Positions 33,867 through 40,854 of a stretch of 64,000 nucleotides of DNA are shown here, piece by piece. The DNA lies in NCBI RefSeq assembly GCF_000272045.2, contig NZ_AJYZ02000042.1:109671-173670 (forward strand). Reading direction: 5' to 3'. Each line of letters starts with the position of its first letter. Within the stretch, counting starts at the first letter, position 1. This stretch comes from Vibrio crassostreae 9ZC13. Its GTDB lineage: Bacteria; Pseudomonadota; Gammaproteobacteria; Enterobacterales; Vibrionaceae. The notes under the pieces were generated by a model. The model ran no database searches. It worked only from the letters and a program-made list of their open reading frames with translations, and was not told the DNA's origin. Made by a program: the position numbers and the translations under genes.

Positions 33867-35519
33867 CTAGACAAACCAGTTTTTAATGCGTCCAACGATT
33901 CCAATAGGGTGCTCATGTCTTTCAAAGTTTTCAATACGTTCCGCGATTTTACTCAGAACGCTTTCTTGTTCATCGTCTCTAAATGGCTTGTTTATAATGA
34001 GAGGAATTGCTTCGTCTACATTAGACACAGACCAAATATGGAATTCTTCATTCTTAATGCTTTCAATAAGGTCAGGCTTTAGTGCGAGGTGCCTTAAATT
34101 CGATCTTGGAAGGATCACACCTTGTTCGCCAGTTAAGCCGTTGTGCTTACACACATGGTAGAAGCCTTCGATTTTCTCGTTTAGCCCGCCAACAGCTTGC
34201 ACACGTCCAAATTGGTCAACTGCACCTGTAACCGCAATTTGTTGATTGATAGGGTATTCAGACAAAGCACTCACCAAAGAGCAAAGCTCTGCAAGAGAAG
34301 CACTATCGCCATCTACTTCGCAATACGATTGCTCAAATACCACAGAAGCGGCATAAGGTAGCGGATCTTCAAGGTTGAGTGCGCTGCTCACAAATGCTTG
34401 CATGATCATCATACCTTTTGCATGAAGATTACCACCAAGTTCGGCTTTGCGCTCAACATCGGCAATATCACCATCACCAAAGTGAATAACACAGGAAATT
34501 CGTGCAGGTTCACCATACGATATCGGGTGTCCCGGTACATCGATGACCGTCAATCCATTAACTTGACCAACTTGTTCACCTTCAGTTTCGATAATGACTT
34601 GGCCATCACGAATATCATCAAGGGCGCGTTCTGGTAGATAAGATTCACGGTTGTATTTGTGCTGTTGAGCTTGCTGGATATGGTGAATATCAATCTCACC
34701 ATTGTCGGCTTCAATCAAAGCTTCGTTCAATAACGCGTTGTGCCAAATAGGGCACAGTGGGATATAGCTTTGATCTTCGGTTTCTCTTGCTCCGGCAGTA
34801 AGAATGCCAGTCAACGCTTGTTGCGTGATGTTTGGTAATTCATAGCGTTGTTGAAGCCACTTAAGGTAACCAAGATATTGAGTCAGAGTGTCTTCTGAGA
34901 GCTTAATGTCCTGTTCAATTTCGCTGAATAGGCAAAAACCGGTTTGAATATCGCTGTCTAGGTAATCAAGGTCACCTAGTTGAGCTCTGTCTCCAACTAC
35001 AATTAACTTAATATTGTAAGTAAGAGGTAAGGTTGGCGACTGATTCAAGTGTTCAGGGTTACTGCTGATAGGCTCTACAGCTTCACCAAGCAGCGCAGAT
35101 TTAAGCAGTAACCAGCTTCCTGGGTTTGCCAAGATCAGGTTTGCTGAAACGATCAGATAACCGTTGTTTGCTCTAGCCAGTAGGCCAGGTTTTGTCGCAA
35201 TAACCTTACCGTCTTTCGATTGAACTTGGTCAAATAGAGAGGCAGCATTTAAAGACTCAGTTTTGATAACCGGCAGAGTGTGATCATCTAAAGCAGTGAC
35301 TAGAGATTCAACAATCATTTGACGATAGATCGAATTGTCTGGAGCGTTTACAAGTAAAACACGCGAAAGGTTAGACAAACGGACAAAGCGGGTTAACGCA
35401 TCTTTGAATCTATGTTGAATATCTGAAAACGGGAAAGGCGAGATGTCAGGGAATTGCTCTAATTGAGCGCTATATTCGTCGTACTGAGGCGTAACATGTC
35501 GCCAATCTACTTGAGTCAT
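33867..35519 (-). CDS. lonH: Lon-like protease LonH (YcbZ family)
   Basis: A 550-residue relative of E. coli YcbZ/LonH (586). The C-terminal domain is a Lon-type S16 protease: the catalytic Ser is in EVDGDSASLAELC (about residue 400) and the Lys in GGLNEKIEGFY (about 447). The N-terminal ATPase-like part is degenerate. The P-loop position reads LLVNAPDNSIYRQ instead of GxxxxGKT, so ATP use is doubtful. Substrates are unknown. The neighbours (fabA downstream, matP divergent) are the same as in E. coli. Confidence 0.88.
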   Translation of the reverse strand: MTQVDWRHVTPQYDEYSAQLEQFPDISPFPFSDIQHRFKDALTRFVRLSNLSRVLLVNAPDNSIYRQMIVESLVTALDDHTLPVIKTESLNAASLFDQVQSKDGKVIATKPGLLARANNGYLIVSANLILANPGSWLLLKSALLGEAVEPISSNPEHLNQSPTLPLTYNIKLIVVGDRAQLGDLDYLDSDIQTGFCLFSEIEQDIKLSEDTLTQYLGYLKWLQQRYELPNITQQALTGILTAGARETEDQSYIPLCPIWHNALLNEALIEADNGEIDIHHIQQAQQHKYNRESYLPERALDDIRDGQVIIETEGEQVGQVNGLTVIDVPGHPISYGEPARISCVIHFGDGDIADVERKAELGGNLHAKGMMIMQAFVSSALNLEDPLPYAASVVFEQSYCEVDGDSASLAELCSLVSALSEYPINQQIAVTGAVDQFGRVQAVGGLNEKIEGFYHVCKHNGLTGEQGVILPRSNLRHLALKPDLIESIKNEEFHIWSVSNVDEAIPLIINKPFRDDEQESVLSKIAERIENFERHEHPIGIVGRIKNWFV

Positions 35520-35618
35520 TTAAGTTTCTGATTATGATAATGAGGTAGGGAGTATATAGAAAAACCGATCTCGCTTGTAGCTCTATGTTGTAGTTACTAA
35601 TCACTAAGCTAATATAAG

Positions 35619-35649
35619 TATGATCTTGGTCTATTCTTTCAAGATCATA
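35619..35649. promoter_or_regulatory. Strong dyad between lonH and matP
   Basis: TATGATCTTG (35619-35628) and CAAGATCATA (35640-35649) form a perfect 10-bp inverted repeat with an 11-bp spacer. Each arm holds a GATC Dam site. It is not followed by a T-run on either strand, so an operator in this divergent promoter region is more likely than a terminator. Confidence 0.5.
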
Positions 35650-35671
35650 ATTGTTAAATAGCCTATTTTGG

Positions 35672-35684
35672 GTTACGCTGTCAC
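35672..35684 (+). promoter_or_regulatory. Near-consensus matS site upstream of matP
   Basis: GTTACGCTGTCAC matches the MatP target GTGACRNYGTCAC at 12 of 13 positions (T for G at position 3). It ends 24 bp before the matP start codon, so MatP could bind its own promoter. Confidence 0.4.
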
Positions 35685-35708
35685 TAGGATTAACTCTCGA
35701 GATTAGAC

Positions 35709-36164
35709 ATGAAATATCAGCAACTTGAAAACTTGGAATGTGGTTGGAAATGGAACTATCTGGTCAAAAAATGGAAAGAAGGCGAGTCGATCACCTGCCA
35801 CATAGATTCAAGTGAAGCTGACGTTGCTGTTAAAGCCTTATTGAAGCTGGAACACCAGCCTACGGGTGTTCTTGAGTGGATCTCTAACAACATGTCTCCT
35901 GAGCTCGATAACAAGCTTAAACAAGCGATCAGAGCTAAGCGAAAACGCCACTTCAATGCTGAACAAGTTCATACAAAGAAGAAATCAATCGACCTTGATT
36001 ACCGTGTATGGGAAAAGCTATCTCAACGTGCGAACGAGCTAGGTTGTACGCTCTCAGATGCCATCGAGTATTTGGTTAGCGAAGCGTCTCGTAGTGAGCA
36101 GGCCAGCAAGACGGTGACTAGCCTCAAAGAAGACTTAAGCAAGCTCCTTTCTGACGATAAATAA
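35709..36164 (+). CDS. matP: Terminus macrodomain organiser MatP
   Basis: MatP binds matS sites and condenses the replication terminus region, delaying segregation of sister Ter regions until division. The 151 residues (E. coli 150) include the N-terminal helical part (MKYQQLENLECGWKWNYLVKKWKEGE), the basic patch IRAKRKRHFNAEQVHTKKKSIDLD leading into the ribbon-helix-helix DNA-binding segment, and the C-terminal coiled coil (TVTSLKEDLSKLL). It is divergent from lonH as in E. coli. With dif 5 kb away and a perfect matS in the window, the gene sits inside the region it organises. Confidence 0.96.
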   Translation: MKYQQLENLECGWKWNYLVKKWKEGESITCHIDSSEADVAVKALLKLEHQPTGVLEWISNNMSPELDNKLKQAIRAKRKRHFNAEQVHTKKKSIDLDYRVWEKLSQRANELGCTLSDAIEYLVSEASRSEQASKTVTSLKEDLSKLLSDDK

Positions 36165-36187
36165 CCATCAACAGTAGTGGTGACATT

Positions 36188-36496
36188 ATGATGTACGTAA
36201 TCTTAATCGGTGCGGTATTAGTTTTTTGGTTAGTAGCAGTCGATCGACCGGTATTGAAAATTAAATTTAGCGACGGGGCGATCGAACAAGTTAAAGGGCA
36301 TCTTCCACCGAGCTTTAAGCACAACCTTCAAGAGATTGGTCATAACAATACCTTTAAAGGCGAGCTAAAAGTGTATGCAAAACGTTCTGGTTACAATCTC
36401 AAGTTCACTAAAGATGTTCCTAAAAACGTACAGCAACGTATTCGTAACGTGTTCCCGCATAATGGTTTTAAGTCTAAAGGCTCAAAGAAAGCGTAA
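36188..36496 (+). CDS. DUF3634 family small membrane-anchored protein
   Basis: A 102-residue protein with one N-terminal hydrophobic helix (MMYVILIGAVLVFWLVAV) followed by a basic soluble domain (RPVLKIKFSDGAIEQVKGHLPPSFKHNLQEIG...VQQRIRNVFPHNGF), as I recall for DUF3634. It is found next to matP in vibrios by my recollection. Function is unknown; the topology suggests an inner-membrane anchor with the domain on one side. ATG 36188 and the next codon are both possible starts. Confidence 0.75.
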   Translation: MMYVILIGAVLVFWLVAVDRPVLKIKFSDGAIEQVKGHLPPSFKHNLQEIGHNNTFKGELKVYAKRSGYNLKFTKDVPKNVQQRIRNVFPHNGFKSKGSKKA

Positions 36497-36601
36497 TCGT
36501 TGAGAGTTACGCGTTAGCTGGTCAATCCTCATACTAAGTTAATCCTTCATTTCTCTTAAATCTCCGCATACTGTTCTCACCCTCAACAAAGAGAGAGCAG
36601 T

Positions 36602-36913
36602 ATGAGATATCTAGTATTACTATTATGTTTTTTATCCCCAGTCGCTTTTCCCGACGATGCATTGGTTAATCCTGTAGCTAAAAAGATAAAAGTCACCGTC
36701 ATGAAAGGGCTCAACAAGAGTAATGTTGATTTCGAGGGTTATTGCGATCTGATGATTGAGATGAAGCACTCTAAAGGTTATGCAAGAATCAAAAAGGTGA
36801 GAACGTCTGGAGATAGTAAAGTTTGCAAGCAGGCGAAAAAACACCTACCGACGAAGAAAAGGTTCAAATACAGCTTTCCAGAAAAGTATATCCGGCTACA
36901 TATCACACACTAG
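36602..36913 (+). CDS. Small secreted protein resembling the TolA C-terminal domain
   Basis: A 103-residue protein with a signal peptide (MRYLVLLLCFLSPVAFPDDA). The mature part (about 80 residues) can be lined up by eye with domain III of E. coli TolA: a helix (VAKKIKVTVMKGLNKS), a Cys-containing strand (YCDLMIEMKHS against CTLRIKLAPD) and a second Cys before the next helix (DSKVCKQAKKHL against DPALCQAALAAA). The two Cys would form the domain-III disulfide. It lacks the membrane anchor and the long helical domain II of TolA. Full TolA carries the periplasmic receptor domain for filamentous phages and colicins, so a free domain could act as a decoy or inhibitor, but this is inference. The family match needs a profile search. 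Confidence 0.6.
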   Translation: MRYLVLLLCFLSPVAFPDDALVNPVAKKIKVTVMKGLNKSNVDFEGYCDLMIEMKHSKGYARIKKVRTSGDSKVCKQAKKHLPTKKRFKYSFPEKYIRLHITH

Positions 36914-37057
36914 CCACTCTCAACGCACTATAACTAAATATCCTTAATTTTATTGAAACAATTTCGTGAACCAATCTCTAATTTCTATTAATATTAGTTT
37001 TGTTATAAAGGCAGGATATGCCGATACAAGAGCATTTACGGCAAAGGAAAGTCACGG

Positions 37058-38278
37058 TTGTTGTTAGCAAATAAAAGTTATACCCCTGAAGTAGTTGAGA
37101 TCTCAAGGAAGGTCTCAATCAATGTTGAAGCTCGCTTTAATCGATGGTTAATCTCACCTGAATATAAGCTCGCACAATCTACAGTAGACACGTTACTAAG
37201 TTTGGAAAATAGGTATTGTGATAGTGTCATATTTGATGAATCTGACCGCATATCTCACAATCAACGTATTTTATTGCGCTGCGAGCAGGATAGAGTCAAT
37301 GCTCGTCGTGAAAAAGTCGACGCGAAGCAACAAACCTTACGATACGTTATCGATGATGTCAGCAATGCCGCTTCTGCGCTAATGCTTGAGAAGCTTCAAG
37401 GTACCTTAATAAGTTCGTTGTTTTCAGACTTACCCGATTACAATCAGTTCGCTAGTGTTGCGTATTCGCCATCTTTAAACTTTTCCAAACTCCATGAAAT
37501 ATCCGCGAAAAGTAGGCCATTGAGCTCAAGTTTAATCGAGTTTGTTTCCAATCAAGAGTTTGCAGATAAATATGGAAAGAAATCTAAGGTAATTCTCGAT
37601 CCAAAAGTTGCAGCACGACAAATAGGAATAGAAAATTGTCGTTTATTGTTCCCATTGTTAATGAGTCAACAGCTGATTAAGTGGAATGATGGCAACATTA
37701 AACACATCACACCTAAGGTTTGGCAACACTTGGTCGTGACGTCAAATGCGACTCGAATTCGACTTCAAGAAACGTCGGTTAAAGATCCTAACGTAGGCAT
37801 TTTACTTGGTGTGTTGAGAGTTCTGCCTTTGTTTTTAATTTGTAACCACTTTTCTTCAACGTTTGAAGACGCATTGGTAAAAACGATGCTTGGTTATCGT
37901 GAAGCAAGTGACAAGCATGACGAATATTATGCTTGTACTGAGGTGATGCCAAACACACAGTTTCTTGAATCAATGGTCGAGCAGCTAGAGCTTAAGCTAC
38001 TAAAAAACCTCGTTGAATTTATAGATTGGAGCCCTGGAAATCAGTTCATCAAGAGGGCACTTCTAGAGGAAGTGAATGACATTCCAGTACTTGAGCGAAC
38101 GGTTTATGGTGCAGCTTTGGCTCAAGGTAGAAAATATTCTGTTTTCGAGGCGTTAGATAATAGTGAACTATTTAACGTTAAGCACCGACCTTATTGGTTT
38201 TCAACTGTTCAAATGTCTATCGCGACGATTGAGCAGATGCAAGATAAAGGATTGGGAAAGCTTACGGTGAACATGTAA
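37058..38278 (+). CDS. HDOD-domain-like signalling protein
   Basis: A 406-residue cytoplasmic protein without membrane segments. The middle (about residues 160-300: SSSLIEFVSNQEFADKYGKKSKV, ARQIGIENCRLLFPLLMSQQLI, VWQHLVVTSNATRIRL, VGILLGVLRVLPLFLI) follows the pattern of HDOD domains, which are HD-GYP-related folds without metal ligands. The usual metal-binding HD pair is absent. The N-terminal 150 residues are helical and charged. The frame opens with TTG 37058 behind AAAGGA. A small out-of-frame ATG frame of 18 codons (37018-37074) overlaps that start. Function is unknown; HDOD proteins are often linked to regulation of motility or nucleotide signalling. Confidence 0.7.
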   Translation: MLLANKSYTPEVVEISRKVSINVEARFNRWLISPEYKLAQSTVDTLLSLENRYCDSVIFDESDRISHNQRILLRCEQDRVNARREKVDAKQQTLRYVIDDVSNAASALMLEKLQGTLISSLFSDLPDYNQFASVAYSPSLNFSKLHEISAKSRPLSSSLIEFVSNQEFADKYGKKSKVILDPKVAARQIGIENCRLLFPLLMSQQLIKWNDGNIKHITPKVWQHLVVTSNATRIRLQETSVKDPNVGILLGVLRVLPLFLICNHFSSTFEDALVKTMLGYREASDKHDEYYACTEVMPNTQFLESMVEQLELKLLKNLVEFIDWSPGNQFIKRALLEEVNDIPVLERTVYGAALAQGRKYSVFEALDNSELFNVKHRPYWFSTVQMSIATIEQMQDKGLGKLTVNM

Positions 38279-38316
38279 TAAAAAGAGAGAGTCTCATTAA
38301 TGTCGCTCTCTTTTTT
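38279..38316 (+). terminator. Terminator after the HDOD gene
   Basis: Stem AAAAAGAGAG / CTCTCTTTTTT around a 16-nt loop, directly after the stop codon. Confidence 0.7.
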
Positions 38317-38378
38317 GTTGCGCTGTAACTTTATGTGAATGTCTTGTTTTGGCGCTAAACAGTAGGATTACACTCTAC

Positions 38379-38990
38379 TTAACTGACCACTTCGAAGGTA
38401 AACGACTCTTGCTTTGCTATTGCGTGTTTAACAGGGATACCAAGGCGCTGGCAAGTCATCAGAACTTTCAATTTCCTGTCGGCAGGAGCGTGCTCTGACA
38501 GAATCACCGAGCTTAGGCACTCTCTATTAAGGTAGAGTTTATTTCCGATCATCTCGTCATCAGGTAATACCCAGCGGTATTCCTTTTCATAACGCCAATT
38601 AGAATGCTTAATTTTGAATATCTCAGCTCCCAGTCTTGATGTTTGTAAACCTCTTAGCGATGTCGGGCGGAACATATTCGGTTCGTCTTCATACTGGACT
38701 TCAAAACAGTTGAGATTGGCCTCGCCGTTATAGCAGTTGAGATCATACTCGATACACATGCCTTTAAAGTTGTCACCATACTGCGACCATAGTATTGGGT
38801 GGTCGTTCGACTGAGAGAAACACATGATCTTAAAGTTTTGTTGAAGCTCTTTGTTGAATGCGTGGTTAGATTCAAAAGGGTTATTAAAAGTTTTAGCGTA
38901 ATCAAACCACAACGAACACTCGGAAATAGATTGTATGTTTCTGTCGTGGAGCGATCTGAACTTATAAAGTTTAGGCAACATATCAAACAC
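38379..38990 (-). CDS. DUF2971 family protein
   Basis: This 203-residue soluble protein has the hallmarks of DUF2971: an N-terminal LPKLYKFRSL, the block PILWSQYGDNFKGMCIEYDL (about 65-84), and KIKHSNWRYEKEYRWVLPDD (about 126-145). The family is widespread, patchy and of unknown biochemical function. Members often sit in variable or defence-associated regions. Here it lies alone, facing away from dif, between an HDOD gene and a beta-barrel gene. Start may be residue 1 or the Met at residue 4. Confidence 0.82.
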   Translation of the reverse strand: MFDMLPKLYKFRSLHDRNIQSISECSLWFDYAKTFNNPFESNHAFNKELQQNFKIMCFSQSNDHPILWSQYGDNFKGMCIEYDLNCYNGEANLNCFEVQYEDEPNMFRPTSLRGLQTSRLGAEIFKIKHSNWRYEKEYRWVLPDDEMIGNKLYLNRECLSSVILSEHAPADRKLKVLMTCQRLGIPVKHAIAKQESFTFEVVS

Positions 38991-39319
38991 CTAGTTTACA
39001 AAATTGCCTGATGTTAACACTTTAATTTATTTTTAAGGATTGAATGCATAGCATTTGATTGCTTAATCACCAAATTTATTCGTATAACTGTTTGATAGAT
39101 AAAAATTTAAACACGAAATAGTAGCCTGTTAAAGTGGTTTATTTTGCGTTAGGGCAAAGCTTTCAAGTTGTAACTTTTTACAGAAGATACAACGTAACTT
39201 TATTTATGGTTGAATTGTCTTGTCAAAGTAGAGGTCGAGTAGGGAAATAGGTGATTAAAATTAAAGCCGAGCTTTAAAAGGACGGCTTTAGTAGTATTGA
39301 GCCTACGAGTGAATCAAGT
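38991..39319. other. AT-rich intergenic stretch without a gene
   Basis: These 329 bp hold no convincing reading frame. The right end carries a hairpin AAAGCCG / CGGCTTT (39263-39289) that can serve as terminator of the beta-barrel gene on the minus strand, and the left end must hold the DUF2971 promoter. Confidence 0.6.
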
Positions 39320-39922
39320 TTAGAAGTGGTACCTTGCACCTAGGTAAGCGGTTTGAGGTGACACATCGATGGATTCAATTTCAACGTTTGCATAGCGGTA
39401 ACCAATATGGATATCGATGTTGTCTGTTACCATCGCACCAAGCTCAGCACCAACTTGGTAGGCTGCTTCAGACTTAGAGTCTGATACTCCAAAAGCTTTC
39501 GCTTCCATATCCATAGAGCCAACACCGGCTAATAAAGATACATACAGATCTAATACGTCACCTTCAACAATAAACTTTGGTTTAATGTTTACGAAGAAAG
39601 CATGGCCTTCAATATCCATTAAGTCGTTATAGCTAACTTTTCCGATTTTTCGGTACTCGGCTTCTAGCCCCAGTTTGACGACATCATGTGTATTGAATTC
39701 GTAGCCTCCAACCAAGTTATAGCTAAAGTCTGATAGATCAGATGAATCTTCAATGGCGCTGCCACGATATTCTAATTCAGTTTCATTATAAAAGCCGATA
39801 TCAACACCAGCATAAAAATGACCATGCTCTCTAGGTGAGTTTTCGTTTTCACTAGCAAGCGCCTGCGAGCTGATGCCAAAAAAAGCGGTGAATAGCGATA
39901 GGGCGATTGTACTGATTTTCAT
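39320..39922 (-). CDS. Outer-membrane beta-barrel protein, porin-like
   Basis: The 200-residue product has a signal peptide (MKISTIALSLFTAFFGISSQALA), then about eight amphipathic strands (FYAGVDIGFYNETELEY, YNLVGGYEF, VKLGLEAEYRKIG, FFVNIKPKF, LYVSLLAGVGSM, AYQVGAELGAMV, IDIHIGYRYA) and a C-terminal strand ending in Phe (TAYLGARYHF), the recognition signal for the BAM complex. This is the layout of small eight-stranded barrels of the OmpA/OmpX/Ail type. The start at 39922 gives the signal peptide at once; an upstream frame from 39976 adds 18 unlikely residues. Ligand or role is unknown. Confidence 0.8.
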   Translation of the reverse strand: MKISTIALSLFTAFFGISSQALASENENSPREHGHFYAGVDIGFYNETELEYRGSAIEDSSDLSDFSYNLVGGYEFNTHDVVKLGLEAEYRKIGKVSYNDLMDIEGHAFFVNIKPKFIVEGDVLDLYVSLLAGVGSMDMEAKAFGVSDSKSEAAYQVGAELGAMVTDNIDIHIGYRYANVEIESIDVSPQTAYLGARYHF

Positions 39923-40678
39923 GTAAAGCCTTCTAAGATAATAAGTTATTCTGTTCCAGAATATGTTAACAAACAAAAGATACTCTAACTAATTGAGAAC
40001 TAGCCTAAAGATCTGATTTTAAAGACTTGTTGGTAATAGAAGTGTCATTATCGCAGTTATGAGACAAGTTAATATAGTCCAGACAGAGGTTAATAGAATT
40101 TATGTTGCACTGTAACTTACGATTAGCCAAGTCGTTTATAGAAGTTCGTTTTGGATGGCAACGCAGTTTGGTAACAATGACCGTTGGGCATCAGAAAATT
40201 CAAAGTTAGTGGTTTGAAAAACGAGTACGGATGTTACTGATGACGTTGATAGTTGATTCAATTTGGTGAAGAACAAGCCAACATAGGTAAACAAGACTAG
40301 ATGATTCGGGAGTTCGCTTGGTCTTTTGGGACCGTTAAATCTAGCGAACAAGAGTAACCAAGTCTTTTCAGTTTATTGGTAGTACGGACAATAGACCGAG
40401 AGTTAGTGGAAGCGTTAATCATCTAGGTTCTTTTGGTAAGCAAAATCAGGGTAATAGCTTTTAACACTCAACCAGCAGAGACTCTGGACTAACTTTGGAG
40501 AGGCATCCGTAATTAGAAGTCTTAATTAAGTTTGAGCAGACATGTGATAAAGCCATCACGATTTAATCCAATTAACGCGGAGTCAAAGCCAGCCAGTAAT
40601 TAAATAGATACATTCATGCGGTGCTGTACGTAAAATTACAACAGGCCCTGAAACCTCTCAGATTTCAACCTCCTTTTT
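39923..40678. other. Gene-poor left flank of dif
   Basis: About 750 bp between the beta-barrel gene and dif contain no reading frame I trust. There is a nested inverted repeat at 40312-40349 (GTTCGCT / AGCGAAC around GGTC-ttttgg-GACC), and a copy of the motif GCACTGTAACTTA at 40107-40119 that has relatives in nearby intergenic DNA. Such decayed sequence beside dif can be left by dif-integrated phages, but no recognisable phage gene remains. Confidence 0.5.
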
Positions 40679-40706
40679 GGTGCGTATTATGTATATTATG
40701 TTAAAT
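40679..40706 (+). other. dif: Chromosome dimer resolution site dif (XerCD target)
   Basis: The 28-bp site reads XerC arm GGTGCGTATTA (40679-40689), central region TGTATA (40690-40695), XerD arm TTATGTTAAAT (40696-40706). It differs from E. coli dif at only two positions, both in the XerC arm, and the XerD arm and spacer are identical. XerC and XerD, activated by FtsK, recombine here to resolve chromosome dimers. It lies in noncoding DNA 149 bp from the end of the vpsS-like gene and fixes the terminus of replication of this chromosome. In Vibrio such sites are also the entry point for CTX-like phages; this one appears unoccupied. Confidence 0.95.
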
Positions 40707-40723
40707 GGGTTTTGATGTTTATA

Positions 40724-40753
40724 AGGCAGGTATCTTTGTGCGATGCCCTGCCT
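40724..40753 (+). other. Hairpin just right of dif
   Basis: AGGCAGG (40724-40730) pairs with CCTGCCT (40747-40753) around a 16-nt loop, followed by CTTGTTT on the plus strand. It may be a weak terminator that keeps transcription from the gene-poor flank out of the convergent kinase gene. Confidence 0.35.
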
Positions 40754-40854
40754 CTTGTTTATCTACCAAATCGATGTTCTATTTAACAGTAAGGCTATTT
40801 ACCATAAAATACCTAATAAACATATTTCCTAATCTTCGATTAAGAATACGTTTA

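Noticed and set aside
40136..40351. A 71-codon minus-strand reading frame near dif
   Set aside because: No ribosome-binding site, no recognised domain and composition unlike neighbouring genes; treated as noncoding.
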